Numbered from the stretch's first letter, positions 35,508-44,906 are shown. The stretch: 64,000 nucleotides of DNA from Paraliobacillus quinghaiensis (GCF_003426025.1 NZ_QJSH01000005.1:98625-162624), one strand, 5' to 3'. The notes: a model not told the origin generated them from the letters alone. Numbers and translations: made by a program.

Positions 35508-36233
35508 ATGGATGAATATCAAACGAAAGTATATGACGAGATACAGACTTGGCGAAGAAAAGTCTTAAAACGATCAGGCTTATTTAACCAAGTATCGAAA
35601 AAGGTACAAACTAAATTAAATGGTTTGATTCCGGATAAAGCACATAAGATTATAACGGATAGTATCAAAAATATGGTGAAGGCGACATTAGTCGGTTCCA
35701 ACATTACAACGAAAAAAAAGCAAGCAGTGGGAATGAGTCTGTATGAACGAGATGAACTTCTAAAAGAAAAGATTGTTTCTTATCGTAAAACAGCTGTTGT
35801 TGAAGGGGCAGGGACTGGCGCAGGTGGAATCTTTCTTGGTTTTGCAGATTTCCCATTACTCTTATCGATAAAAATGAAGTTCTTATTTGAAGCAGCCTCG
35901 GTTTATGGCTATGATACAAATAATTATGAAGAGCGTTTGTTCATTCTTCATGTATTTCAGTTGGCGTTTTCTAGTGATAGTAAAAAAAGAGAAACCCTTG
36001 ATATCATTGAGAACTGGGAGATAAAGAAGCGTGATATAATTGATATGGATTGGCAAGTGTTCCAACAGGAATATCGCGATTATATTGATTTACTGAAACT
36101 GTTACAATTAATACCAGGGTTTGGTGCGATAGTCGGAGCTTATGCAAACCATAGCCTTTTTGACACCTTAGGAGAAACAGCGATGAATGCTTATCGATTA
36201 CGGTTTTTGTCTGTTCAGAGACTGGATAGTTAA
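35508..36233 (+). CDS. EcsC family protein
   Basis: A 241-residue protein matching EcsC in length and pattern (VEGAGTGAGGIFLGFADFPLLLSIKMKFLFEAASVYGYD; EERLFILHVFQLAF). EcsC is the third protein encoded with the EcsAB ABC transporter in Bacillus, but stand-alone paralogs like this one are common. A central hydrophobic/glycine-rich stretch (about 98-125) could contact the membrane. GAAAGGATTG precedes the ATG. Molecular role not known. Confidence 0.8.
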   Translation: MDEYQTKVYDEIQTWRRKVLKRSGLFNQVSKKVQTKLNGLIPDKAHKIITDSIKNMVKATLVGSNITTKKKQAVGMSLYERDELLKEKIVSYRKTAVVEGAGTGAGGIFLGFADFPLLLSIKMKFLFEAASVYGYDTNNYEERLFILHVFQLAFSSDSKKRETLDIIENWEIKKRDIIDMDWQVFQQEYRDYIDLLKLLQLIPGFGAIVGAYANHSLFDTLGETAMNAYRLRFLSVQRLDS

Positions 36234-36326
36234 GAAGTATGTATTCTGATAACGGCTTGTTTATAAAAGGGTTACTTTTTAAAGTGGCTACAGTCAGAGA
36301 GGAACTTTACATTAGAAACAATTTAG

Positions 36327-36364
36327 GTTTAGGTGTCTATAAAAGACCTAAACGTGTGTATAAT
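36327..36364 (+). promoter_or_regulatory. stem loop and -10 box ahead of the SNF2 helicase
   Basis: GTTTAGGTGTCT (36327-36338) pairs with AGACCTAAAC (36344-36353). TATAAT at 36359-36364 follows, 45 bases before the helicase start. The hairpin may end the EcsC transcript or be an operator; the TATAAT is the probable -10. Confidence 0.4.
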
Positions 36365-36408
36365 GAAGGGATAAGCAGAAAATTATTTATACAGGAAGTT
36401 GTTGACAT

Positions 36409-39400
36409 ATGAAAGGGTACCCAATTTTCAAGAGTGAAATAAAAAAGTCATTTTCAGAACAAACCTACAGCCGTGGTTATACTTATTTTGATAATGGTCA
36501 TATCCGACATCTTTACTATCAAAAAGATGAGAATAGATGGTACGGTAAAGTTGTCGGAAGTGATGCTTATGCTGTTCGAATTGTAATAGAAGAAAATGAT
36601 CTACGCTACGATTGTGAGTGTCTAGCATTTTCTCAATATGGTGAATGTAAACATGTAGTTGCTTGTTTATTAGAAATTGAAAGAAGACAAAATAAAGGGA
36701 GTTACTTCCCGGTACAAAATATAAAGAAAGAACGACAACAAAAGATGGTTAATTATTTTATTAATAGTTTTTCAAACTTTTATCAAGCAGAGGGATATAA
36801 TCAAGAATACATAAAGAAGCAAGAACTTCAGGTGGAATTTATTGTGAAAGCACCATCTAACTTGTGGACAATTGAATTAAAGGTAGGTGTTAAACGCACC
36901 TATGTAGTCAAAAATTTAAAACAATTTCTAAGAGCTGTTGAATACCAACATAATTATTATTTCACAGAGAAATTTACGTATGAACCGATGGAGCAAGTTT
37001 TTAATCAGGAAGATATGGCATTGATTCAACTCTTAATAAATGTTAGTAAAAATGAAGAAGCATATTTTAATCCCTATTACGCATATAGAAAAGATGAACG
37101 TGTAGTTATGATTCCACCGATGGTTGTGGATAGATTTTTATCACATTTACTTAAAACCTCATATTCATTTGAAAGTGGCGGTCAAACATATACACAGATA
37201 GATGTTATTGAAAATAAAGTTCCGTTTGATTTTAAACTAGACAAAGGAATGGAAAATGAATTTCATCTAGATATAACCGAAATCACGCATATGGAGCTTT
37301 TTGAACTTTATCAATATGTATTAAAGGGAAATTCTCTTTATAAAGTAACTACTGAACAACAAAGTATTTTGAGTGAACTTTCTTCGGGAGTTCTGACTGT
37401 TGATCCTACATTCCCTGAACAACAGTTTATCGATATTTCAATTGAGCAAATAGAGCCATTTTTATCTGTTGTCATACCTGAATTGAAAAAGGTTGGAGAA
37501 ATTGAAATTGCCGAACAAGTGTCTAATCAGATTAAGCAATATCCTTTGAAAACAAAGCTATTAATCGACAGAGAAGAAGATACTTTGTTAGTAGACTTAG
37601 AATATCACTATGGTGATGTGATGATTAATCCTTTCCATGAAGGTCTATATGAAGTCGATGATACGCCTGATTTGATGATTCGAGATGCACGAACAGAACA
37701 ACAAATTATGTCTGTGATCGAAAATGCTTTGTTAAAATATAATGGGAAAAAACTATATGTTGAAGGTGAAGAGGAGATGTATAATTTCCTCTATCGAACG
37801 GTACCTTTTTTAGAGGGTAAAGCAGAAATATTTCTAACAAATGCAGTTAAAAATCTTCTCTTACCAGAGACTCAAGCTCCTGAGACTACATTTGACTATA
37901 ATAGTGATGGTAGTTTGCTTGAAGTTACCTTTGATATGAAAGACATTGGACAAGAGCATATTCAAAATATTTTGGAGTCTGTGATAGAAAAGAAAAACTA
38001 CTATAGACTTCCGAATGGAACATTTGTGTCAATTGAAGGGAATCAGCAGTTTCAAAATATTAAAAAGCTATATTCAGACTTAGATATTAGTAAATCTGAG
38101 ATTGAAACAGGTATATTGGAGTTGCCAATCTATCGTGCGCTACAAGTTGACGATATTATTAATGAAGGAAACAAGAATAAGGTGCGAATTGGGAAGCAAT
38201 TTCGTCATCTAATTCAAACATTAAAAAATCCGGATGAATTAGATTTTAATCTTCCAGATAATTTACAAGCAGACTTACGAGATTATCAAGAGATCGGATT
38301 TCAGTGGTTGAAAACATTAGCGCACTATTCATTAGGTGGCATATTAGCTGATGATATGGGTTTAGGGAAAACATTGCAGAGTATTGCTTTTCTGTTATCA
38401 GAGAAAAATGAATCGAAACAAACAGAACCTGCTTTAATCGTTGCACCAGCATCACTTGTTTACAATTGGAAAATGGAGTTTGATAAATTTGCGCCTGATC
38501 TTGATATAGAAGTGGTTATTGGAGCTCCAACTGAAAGAGTTGCAATTTTGGAAAGTGAAACAAGACCGGATGTATTTATCACCTCTTATCCAATGCTAAG
38601 GCAAGATATTGACTGGTACAAAGAGCAAAAGTTCAGTTCCTTTTTCTTGGATGAGGCACAAGCAGTTAAAAATGCTGCAACAAAAACATCAAAAGCAGTT
38701 CGTTTGATTCATGCATATAAACGTTATGCTTTAAGTGGAACTCCAATTGAAAATTCATTGGATGAATTGTGGGCTATTTTTCAAGCGATTTTACCTGGTT
38801 TTTTTCCAAACCAATCTATGTTCCGTAAACTATCACATGAAAAAATTTCAAAGATGGCACGACCGTTTATTTTAAGACGGTTGAAAAAAGATGTCTTAAC
38901 AGAATTACCTGACAAAATAGAGACGACACATGTCTCAGAGTTAACAATGGAACAAAAAGAGCTTTACTTGGGCTATTTAGAAAGAATTCGAAGAGAAACA
39001 AAGGAATCCTTGCATGGTGAGGGATTAAATAAAAATCGGATCAAAATATTAGCAGGATTAACACGTCTTCGCCAACTATGTTGTCACCCTTCATTATTTA
39101 TTGAGAATTACGAAGGGACTTCTGGGAAGTTGGAACAATTATTGGAAATTGTTAGTAATACCAGAGAAAATAAGAAGCGTATGCTAATCTTCTCTCAATT
39201 TACAAGCATGCTTCATATCATTCGTGAGGAGCTGACATATAGGGGAATCAATTTCTTTTATATTGATGGCCAAACACCATCTAAAGAGCGTGTTGAAATG
39301 GTTGAACGTTTTAACCAAGGAGAGAATGATGTTTTTCTTATTTCATTAAAAGCAGGCGGAACTGGTCTTAATTTAACAGGAGCAGATACAGTGATCTTGT

Positions 39401-39633
39401 ATGATTTATGGTGGAATCCTGCTGTAGAAGACCAAGCGGCAGGAAGGGCTCACCGAATGGGACAGAAAAATGTTGTACAGGTGATTCGATTAGTCACAAA
39501 AGGAACGATAGAAGAGAAAATTGATAAACTTCAACAGCGTAAGAAAGAATTAGTTGAAAAAGTTATTCAACCAGGAGATGCGATGCTCTCCAGTATAACA
39601 GAGCAAGAAATAAGAGAGTTGTTGAGTATATAA
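36409..39633 (+). CDS. SWIM zinc finger plus SNF2-family helicase
   Basis: A 1074-residue DNA-dependent ATPase. The N-terminal SWIM zinc motif is C69-x-C71...C80-x-H82. The middle (about 130-620) fits the bacterial SNF2 helicase-associated region. The SNF2 motor has motif I DDMGLGKT (648-655), motif II DEAQ (748-751, replacing DEAH), GTPIENSLDELWAIF, and C-lobe FSQFTSMLHII and AAGRAHRMGQ (motif VI). Such proteins move along double-stranded DNA and remodel protein-DNA complexes; Bacillus has similar ones of poorly defined role. Stand-alone gene with an ATG after CAGGAAG. All motor motifs are intact. Confidence 0.88.
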   Translation: MKGYPIFKSEIKKSFSEQTYSRGYTYFDNGHIRHLYYQKDENRWYGKVVGSDAYAVRIVIEENDLRYDCECLAFSQYGECKHVVACLLEIERRQNKGSYFPVQNIKKERQQKMVNYFINSFSNFYQAEGYNQEYIKKQELQVEFIVKAPSNLWTIELKVGVKRTYVVKNLKQFLRAVEYQHNYYFTEKFTYEPMEQVFNQEDMALIQLLINVSKNEEAYFNPYYAYRKDERVVMIPPMVVDRFLSHLLKTSYSFESGGQTYTQIDVIENKVPFDFKLDKGMENEFHLDITEITHMELFELYQYVLKGNSLYKVTTEQQSILSELSSGVLTVDPTFPEQQFIDISIEQIEPFLSVVIPELKKVGEIEIAEQVSNQIKQYPLKTKLLIDREEDTLLVDLEYHYGDVMINPFHEGLYEVDDTPDLMIRDARTEQQIMSVIENALLKYNGKKLYVEGEEEMYNFLYRTVPFLEGKAEIFLTNAVKNLLLPETQAPETTFDYNSDGSLLEVTFDMKDIGQEHIQNILESVIEKKNYYRLPNGTFVSIEGNQQFQNIKKLYSDLDISKSEIETGILELPIYRALQVDDIINEGNKNKVRIGKQFRHLIQTLKNPDELDFNLPDNLQADLRDYQEIGFQWLKTLAHYSLGGILADDMGLGKTLQSIAFLLSEKNESKQTEPALIVAPASLVYNWKMEFDKFAPDLDIEVVIGAPTERVAILESETRPDVFITSYPMLRQDIDWYKEQKFSSFFLDEAQAVKNAATKTSKAVRLIHAYKRYALSGTPIENSLDELWAIFQAILPGFFPNQSMFRKLSHEKISKMARPFILRRLKKDVLTELPDKIETTHVSELTMEQKELYLGYLERIRRETKESLHGEGLNKNRIKILAGLTRLRQLCCHPSLFIENYEGTSGKLEQLLEIVSNTRENKKRMLIFSQFTSMLHIIREELTYRGINFFYIDGQTPSKERVEMVERFNQGENDVFLISLKAGGTGLNLTGADTVILYDLWWNPAVEDQAAGRAHRMGQKNVVQVIRLVTKGTIEEKIDKLQQRKKELVEKVIQPGDAMLSSITEQEIRELLSI

Positions 39634-39902
39634 GTAGTTTATTTCCAATTTTGTTTTCGGTGCGCCGTAAAATATCATAAAACCTTCACATCATGAGCAA
39701 CCCATTAAAAAACGGAGCATTCTTAACCATTTATAAGTACAGTTGATGTATTTACTTTCATTTATTAATAACAAGTCTATATGTGTGTTGGAGGTGTATT
39801 ATTAGCTTTTCTTTTCAATGGTTCCTGTGGTAATATTTAAAACAATGCAATATAAAGAGGTTTTAAAACATTTATCAGGGGGAGATTACGATCTCATTTG
39901 AA

Positions 39903-40133
39903 ATGGCACCAAAGTCCAAGACATGCAGACTAGTAGCAACAACAACAGTCGGAGGAGAAACACAACTTTCTGTCCTTCATCATGAAGATGGATTTGTTTA
40001 TTTTAACCTAAAAGATACCGACAAACAGAGAGAAGATATTAAAGAGTATATAAATGAACTGCAACCAAAGATTCTAGAAGGAGTCTACAGTGCAGAGTTA
40101 GTAGATATGGAAGAAGAAGAGATATGTTGTTAA
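39903..40133 (+). CDS. hypothetical 76-residue protein
   Basis: A small acidic protein (contains SKTCRLVATTTVGGE and FVYFNLKDTDKQREDIKEYINELQPKILEG, ending MEEEEICC). Not a family I can name. The ribosome site AGGGGGAG is 18 bases from the ATG at 39903; the in-frame codons between (ATT ACG ATC TCA TTT GAA) are open, so a rare non-ATG start at 39885 or 39891 is possible. A perfect terminator follows, supporting a real gene. Confidence 0.55.
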   Translation: MAPKSKTCRLVATTTVGGETQLSVLHHEDGFVYFNLKDTDKQREDIKEYINELQPKILEGVYSAELVDMEEEEICC

Positions 40134-40137
40134 TTTT

Positions 40138-40164
40138 AAAACCCCTCAAATGAGGGGTTTATTT
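40138..40164. terminator. terminator after the 76-residue protein
   Basis: AAACCCCTC/GAGGGGTTT stem with a four-base loop, followed by ATTTATTT. Located between the small plus-strand gene and the convergent bactofilin gene. Confidence 0.85.
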
Positions 40165-40191
40165 ATTTACCTTCATATTCACACTAGTTTT

Positions 40192-40605
40192 TTATCCGTT
40201 GGAAGCGGGAGTTTCAGTTGCTGTTGTTTCGTTCTTCTTTTTTTTAGAAGTTGTTTTGGAGTCCTTTATTTCAATTGTGCTTTTCCCATTAAAGACTCCG
40301 CCATCTTCAACAATGATTCCTTTTGACGTTGCACTTCCTGTTAATGATCCATTAGGTTGAATATAAACTTTTTCGCTTGTGTATATATCGCCCTTCACTT
40401 CACCTGCAATCGTAATGTTTTTTGCTTTTATTGTAGGTTCTACATAACCACTTTTCCCAATAAACACATCACCACTACAGTCAACTTCACCATAGATTTT
40501 CCCATCAACACGAAGACTTGTAGGAAGCTTGATTTTCCCTTCAATAACGGTTTCTTTCCCAATGATTGTATCAATAACCTTCTCGCTCTTTTTACCTTTC
40601 AACAT
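40192..40605 (-). CDS. bactofilin (polymer-forming cytoskeletal protein)
   Basis: A 137-residue protein. The central bactofilin domain (about 15-110) shows short beta-helix repeats (VIEGKIKLPTSLRVDGKIYGEVDCSGDVFIGKSG; GSATSKGIIVEDGGVFNGKSTI). The tail is basic then Thr-rich (KDSKTTSKKKKNETTATETP). Bactofilins polymerise without nucleotide and scaffold cell-wall enzymes at the membrane. The gene follows an M23 peptidase gene on the same strand with a 28-base gap, the arrangement known from other bactofilin-peptidase pairs. TAGGAAAGG precedes the ATG. Confidence 0.88.
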   Translation of the reverse strand: MLKGKKSEKVIDTIIGKETVIEGKIKLPTSLRVDGKIYGEVDCSGDVFIGKSGYVEPTIKAKNITIAGEVKGDIYTSEKVYIQPNGSLTGSATSKGIIVEDGGVFNGKSTIEIKDSKTTSKKKKNETTATETPASNG

Positions 40606-40633
40606 AAACCGTATCCTTTCCTAAAAGAAATAA

Positions 40634-41548
40634 TTAGTTGTTTGTATCATTAAAATTATTTAGGTATTCTTCGGCATCAATTGGCTCTCCATTTTTAATG
40701 ATTTCATAATGAAGGTGTGGACCAGTACTTCTGCCTGTGTTGCCAATCAAACCGATTATTTCCCCTTTTTTCACGGAATCGCCGTAAGAAACTTTCATTT
40801 CAGACAAATGGGCATAAAGGGTTTTATATGTGCCAGAATGATGAACAATGATAGTTTTGCCATATCCTCCATAGCGCTCCGCCTTTGTTACGGTTCCGTC
40901 TGCTCCAGCATATACGGGGGTGCCTGTAGGCGCTCCAAAATCAGTTCCTGTATGTACTGATGGTGTCGCATTAAATGGATCGTTTCGTATACCGAAGTGA
41001 GATGAAATAGTTTCAGGATCTGTTGGCCATTTGGTAGGTAGGTATTGTAACTTATGATTTACTTCATCTATATTAGCTAGTGTTTCTTTATAACTAGTGA
41101 GCCAATTCGTTGAATCTAGAATCGAAAGGGCAGTCCCATCAGAATTAGTGTTTATATCAGCTTTGTCAATTGGTATGTCTATACCGCCACTAGCTTCTTC
41201 AGGTAATGCAGTTATATATTCTTGTAATTCAGATTCCATTTCGTTTAGTTTTTCAATTTTTTGTTCCACTTGAACTTTTTCTTCTTCCATTTGATCAACT
41301 TGCGCCTGTAACACTTCAGCTTTATTAGTTTTAAGTTCTAATTTAGTGACAAGTTGTTCATTTTTAGCTTGTTGATCCATACTTGTTTCTATAAAATAAG
41401 CTAAAAGGAAAATGGGAACTAATGCGAGTAAAAACATAAATATAATGCCTATTCGCGGGACCCGTAAACGAGTGACAACCTTATTTGCGTCATTGGATAG
41501 TATAGTAAAAGTTAGCACACGTAACTTAAATTTCTTTCTGCGTAACAC
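40634..41548 (-). CDS. membrane-anchored M23 (LytM-type) peptidoglycan endopeptidase
   Basis: A 304-residue protein: short cytoplasmic N-terminus, one membrane helix (about 30-52, RIGIIFMFLLALVPIFLLAYF), a periplasm-facing coiled coil (about 60-115), then an M23 domain. Zinc ligands are present: H199 and D203 (HTGTDFG) and H280, with catalytic H278 (PHLHYE). The enzyme should cut peptide crosslinks, and is probably positioned by the bactofilin encoded next. The start is GTG at 41548 after AGGAGGCTGAGCA. Confidence 0.88.
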   Translation of the reverse strand: MLRRKKFKLRVLTFTILSNDANKVVTRLRVPRIGIIFMFLLALVPIFLLAYFIETSMDQQAKNEQLVTKLELKTNKAEVLQAQVDQMEEEKVQVEQKIEKLNEMESELQEYITALPEEASGGIDIPIDKADINTNSDGTALSILDSTNWLTSYKETLANIDEVNHKLQYLPTKWPTDPETISSHFGIRNDPFNATPSVHTGTDFGAPTGTPVYAGADGTVTKAERYGGYGKTIIVHHSGTYKTLYAHLSEMKVSYGDSVKKGEIIGLIGNTGRSTGPHLHYEIIKNGEPIDAEEYLNNFNDTNN

Positions 41549-42202
41549 TGCTCAGCCTCCTTTATCATTACAATGCCATAAAGATAGATTGATAGATTTT
41601 GTTAAAAGAGTATTTATTAATAAAGTAAGGAATAGTTCAACATATCTTTACTAGCAAACTTTTCTGATTCTATACTATCATAAAAGATGCGTATCATCTG
41701 TTATTTCCACGATTTAAATGTATTTATTCCATGAAATATCAGTTTTTTTGTAAAAAAATGTTCAATATTATAGTGAGAAAATAAAAAAAATTGGCCCCTA
41801 AAATATTTAGGCGCCAATTTTGCTCAAGAAGCCGGTGTGTTATGACATAGTCTATGTTAATAACAGCTAACAGCACTCTTATTTTGTACAATGAGGTAAG
41901 AAAAACACTGCTATTTAATTCCAATAAATTTTCATTTTAATTCATAATGATAGGTGCACTCTTGGTTACAAGAAAATAAGCATTTTTGTTTATTGTTTTT
42001 GTAGGATAGCCAATTTGGTTAATTGTATACATTGAATTTGTTTGTCCATAATCATTAAGTTCCAACACAATTAAATTGCTTATATTCTTAGTTAAAACCA
42101 ATTTTTTTCTTTAGTGAATGCTAAAAATAGCCATTAATATTTCGTTAATTAATGGTCATGATAAAAGAGTAACAAAATAAAACTTGATGAGGAGAGGTTT
42201 AA
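41549..42202. other. 654-base gene-free stretch with an orphan minus-strand terminator
   Basis: No convincing ORF: a 61-codon minus-strand frame (41739-41924) runs through a terminator and has no ribosome site. The only clear structure is the hairpin at 41788-41822. The rest is AT-rich and should include the promoters of the M23 and 74-residue genes. Confidence 0.5.
41788..41822 (-). terminator. strong intrinsic terminator without an obvious gene
   Basis: Minus strand: AAAATTGGC with GCCAATTTT and an inner CTAAA/TTTAG pair, followed by eight T residues. No ORF on that strand ends here; a small RNA from upstream (42100 downwards) is possible. Confidence 0.7.
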
Positions 42203-42427
42203 ATGGCACAACAACAAATTGATGTAAAACAATTAGACCAAGCTAAAGGTAGTGCTGCGTTAACGAAGGAATTATTAACACAAGCAATTGAAAAATCTTC
42301 ATCTGATCAGGCAATGTCACAAGAAGCGATTAAACAAGCGCAAACAGAACTTGCACAAGCACAGACAGCTGTTAGTCAAGTGCAAAGTGCTATGATGGCG
42401 CAACAACAGTCACAATCTGAACAGTAA
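42203..42427 (+). CDS. 74-residue Gln/Ala-rich helical protein
   Basis: A small soluble protein, almost wholly predicted helix, with repeated Q and A (QAMSQEAIKQAQTELAQAQTAVSQVQSAMMAQQQSQSEQ) and a heptad-like pattern over residues 20-65. I know no family. GAGGAGAGG precedes the ATG and a clean terminator follows, so it is a single-gene transcript. The shape suits a coiled-coil or spore/surface-associated small protein, but no function can be given. Confidence 0.6.
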   Translation: MAQQQIDVKQLDQAKGSAALTKELLTQAIEKSSSDQAMSQEAIKQAQTELAQAQTAVSQVQSAMMAQQQSQSEQ

Positions 42428-42480
42428 TTTTAAAGCAAAAGCTACCGCAAAAAGTTCGAGTTACTAATAAGGTTTAAGTA

Positions 42481-42510
42481 ACAGGTGCCTGATTTTATTC
42501 AGGCACCTGT
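42481..42510. terminator. terminator between convergent genes
   Basis: Perfect 12-bp stem ACAGGTGCCTGA/TCAGGCACCTGT with a six-base loop. The arm AGGTGCCTG resembles the ends of the dispersed palindromic element, so it may derive from one. Confidence 0.7.
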
Positions 42511-42515
42511 ATGTA

Positions 42516-43424
42516 TTAAGCTTTTGTATGAATAGCTTTTACAATTTTCTCGCAAATTTCATGTGTAATGAGTGAATCATCAATAGACGGATCAGGTGTT
42601 TGATTGTAACGTACACAGTCGATAAAATGATCAACTATTTGATAAAACCCTCGTTTATAAAGTGTTGGTTCCCAGTCCCCAAATTTAGTGATTTGAATTT
42701 CTTTATTGTGAAAATGAGTTGTTTCCACAAGACCATTAACAACATATTTATTGTTACCAGTTGTATAATCGATAATCTCCTCAGTAACAGCACCATTTCT
42801 GTTCATGATACCCATGGCAATGCACCCTTCACCAATCAGTTGGATTACTACGTTATCAACCATTTCCCCATTTTTAAAAGATTCAATATTTACATCGAGA
42901 ACCTTAGAATCCATAAGAAATCGAAGTGTATCAACAACGTGGATAAAATCCTCTACAACAAACCTTCGTGCAAATTCGGGTAAGGAATATCTATTTTTCT
43001 GTATGATAATTAAACTAGGTTCCCCATGATTCTTTAACTCAGCAACCCTAGGTGCAAACCTCCGATTAAAACCAACCATTGCGAGTTTTTCTTTCTCTTT
43101 TGAAAGTGTAGCAATTCGCTTGGTTTCATGAAGGTGTAGCGATAAGGGTTTGTCTATATAAGTATGTATTCCGTTGGTTAGTAATTTCTCTGCTATCTGA
43201 AAATGCGCTTCTGTAGCGGTACTGACAAATGCAGCATCAATCCTCATGTCGATTAATTCATCTACTGTCTGTGCTGTTTCGTTAATACGGTATTTTTTTG
43301 ATAATCTATTCAGAGTATCCGGGTCTCTGGTGCAAAGCACTAACTCAATATTTTCTTTTTCAGTAAGTACAGGTAAATACCCCTTTTTTGCGATGTCACC
43401 TAAGCCAATAATTCCAATCCTCAC
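42516..43424 (-). CDS. Gfo/Idh/MocA-family oxidoreductase
   Basis: A 302-residue NAD(P)-dependent dehydrogenase. N-terminal Rossmann fold RIGIIGLGDIAKKGYLPVL, then the family EKPLS-like motif as DKPLSLH (TYIDKPLSLHLHETKRI) carrying the catalytic lysine. The substrate (often a sugar, inositol or pterin-like compound) is unknown. The frame is open to 43472, but GTG at 43424, after GAGGTGGGTG, begins the Rossmann strand and is used. No neighbouring sugar genes; convergent with the small helical protein gene. Confidence 0.82.
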   Translation of the reverse strand: MRIGIIGLGDIAKKGYLPVLTEKENIELVLCTRDPDTLNRLSKKYRINETAQTVDELIDMRIDAAFVSTATEAHFQIAEKLLTNGIHTYIDKPLSLHLHETKRIATLSKEKEKLAMVGFNRRFAPRVAELKNHGEPSLIIIQKNRYSLPEFARRFVVEDFIHVVDTLRFLMDSKVLDVNIESFKNGEMVDNVVIQLIGEGCIAMGIMNRNGAVTEEIIDYTTGNNKYVVNGLVETTHFHNKEIQITKFGDWEPTLYKRGFYQIVDHFIDCVRYNQTPDPSIDDSLITHEICEKIVKAIHTKA

Positions 43425-43483
43425 TTTGATCACCCACCTCATAGTACTTTTTTTAATTATATAGCATATCATGTTGACTGAAA

Positions 43484-43519
43484 TAAAAACCTCTATAAGC
43501 CAGAGATTATAGAGGTTTT
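43484..43519 (-). terminator. terminator after yuiD
   Basis: 11-bp stem AACCTCTATAA/TTATAGAGGTT; on the minus strand it is followed by TTTTATTTC. Confidence 0.8.
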
Positions 43520-43524
43520 CTTTC

Positions 43525-43983
43525 TTATTTTTCTGTTACATAACTAACCATACCGATGGCAATTCCAAGTAATGCACCACCTGCTACTTCAATTGGCAAG
43601 TGGCCTAGCATTTCTTTTAATTCTTTCTTTCTTTTTTGATGGTAAATTCCATGATGGTCTTCTGATATTTTTTCTAATTGTTCATTCATGTCGTTTACCG
43701 CAATTGCCATTTCACCAGCTTGAAAACGAATACCCATTGCATCATACATGACAATTAATCCAAAGATACTACTGACTCCAAAATCTATAGAAGGTACACC
43801 CTTTTTAAGTGCTACATAAGTAGTTAGTGATGTAACAGCTGAAGAGTGAGAACTTGGCATTCCACCTGTTCCGAATAACTTCTCCCAATCCCATGTACCT
43901 GTATCTACATAATTCAAGGGTACTTTTAAAAACTGGGCAGTACCTATTCCCATTAAAGCCGTCGTAATTGCTCGATTCATCAT
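43525..43983 (-). CDS. yuiD: divergent PAP2 family protein (YuiD)
   Basis: A 152-residue membrane protein of the DUF212/divergent PAP2 family: GTGGMPSSHSSAVTSLTTYVA holds the SxxHSS phosphatase-like motif, and YDAMGIRFQAGEMAIAVNDM is the conserved second block. Hydrophobic segments lie near 1-20, 50-90 and 130-150. Enzyme activity for this subfamily is not established. Two adjacent ATGs (43983, 43980) follow GAGGTGAAGAT. Confidence 0.85.
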   Translation of the reverse strand: MMNRAITTALMGIGTAQFLKVPLNYVDTGTWDWEKLFGTGGMPSSHSSAVTSLTTYVALKKGVPSIDFGVSSIFGLIVMYDAMGIRFQAGEMAIAVNDMNEQLEKISEDHHGIYHQKRKKELKEMLGHLPIEVAGGALLGIAIGMVSYVTEK

Positions 43984-44054
43984 ATCTTCACCTCAGATAT
44001 AAGATGAGAAAAAAAGCAATCTTTTATTCAGTTCATACATTATTCTAATTAGAA

Positions 44055-44906
44055 TTAATTAATTTTTTTTACTTCATCACGCCAATTGTACTTTTGTTCC
44101 CAACCAAGTAAATCCTTTAACTTCTTATTACTTAACAATGTTTCATATCCATTAAGTTCTTTACGGATAGTTACTTCAGGGTAGATAATATCCATCAAGT
44201 CTTTGCTCTTGATATCCATACTGCTGTCATCTGCTGCTACATTTAATACTGTATTACCAAGTCCATCCTTTTCTACAGCTAAACGATAAGCAGTCGCTGC
44301 ATCTCGCGCATCGATATAACTCCAAACAATTGTTTTTCTTATTTCAGGCTTATCAATAAATCCAGGGAAATTTTTGTACATGTGCGGTGCAATAACATTA
44401 CCTATTCTTAATGAAACAATTTGCATACCTGTTCGGTTATGTATCATTTCAGCTGTTTGTTCGTTGACGACTTTAGAAAGGCCATAGCTATCCTCTGGTA
44501 AAATTGGATGTTCCTCATCTACAGGTACATATTGAGGTTGTAAGCCATTTTTAGAAAATACCATACCATAAATGGATTCACTTGATGTAATAACTGCCTT
44601 TTTAATACCTAAGTTTGCTGCAGCCTCTAATATATTAAAGGTTGTCATCGCATTGTTTTGGAATGTAACATCGGTTGGTTTCATGTAAGCTCTTGGGATC
44701 GCTGCTAAATGCACCACAGCATCTGCACCAACCAGCACATCATATGCTTCTCCTAAATTTGTTAAATCAGCAGTAATTGTTTCACAAATTGGATTTTCTG
44801 GTAGTTTATTATCTACATTCAAAACCTCATAACCACTATTAACGAATTCTTCAATAACAGATGGACCTAACAATCCACTACCACCAGTAATAACAACTTT
44901 CTTCAT
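44055..44906 (-). CDS. NAD-dependent epimerase/dehydratase (SDR)
   Basis: A 283-residue extended short-chain dehydrogenase. Cofactor motif TGGSGLLG (residues 7-14), catalytic YxxxK (SYGLSKVV), and the upstream SSESIYG serine. It probably acts on a sugar nucleotide or related carbonyl compound. The longer frame to 44972 was rejected: ATG 44906 follows GAGGTGGAGAAG and begins the Rossmann strand. Stand-alone gene; substrate unknown. Confidence 0.82.
   Translation of the reverse strand: MKKVVITGGSGLLGPSVIEEFVNSGYEVLNVDNKLPENPICETITADLTNLGEAYDVLVGADAVVHLAAIPRAYMKPTDVTFQNNAMTTFNILEAAANLGIKKAVITSSESIYGMVFSKNGLQPQYVPVDEEHPILPEDSYGLSKVVNEQTAEMIHNRTGMQIVSLRIGNVIAPHMYKNFPGFIDKPEIRKTIVWSYIDARDAATAYRLAVEKDGLGNTVLNVAADDSSMDIKSKDLMDIIYPEVTIRKELNGYETLLSNKKLKDLLGWEQKYNWRDEVKKIN

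Noticed and set aside
41739..41924. 61-codon minus-strand frame
   Set aside because: It reads straight through a strong T8 terminator on its own strand and has no ribosome site.
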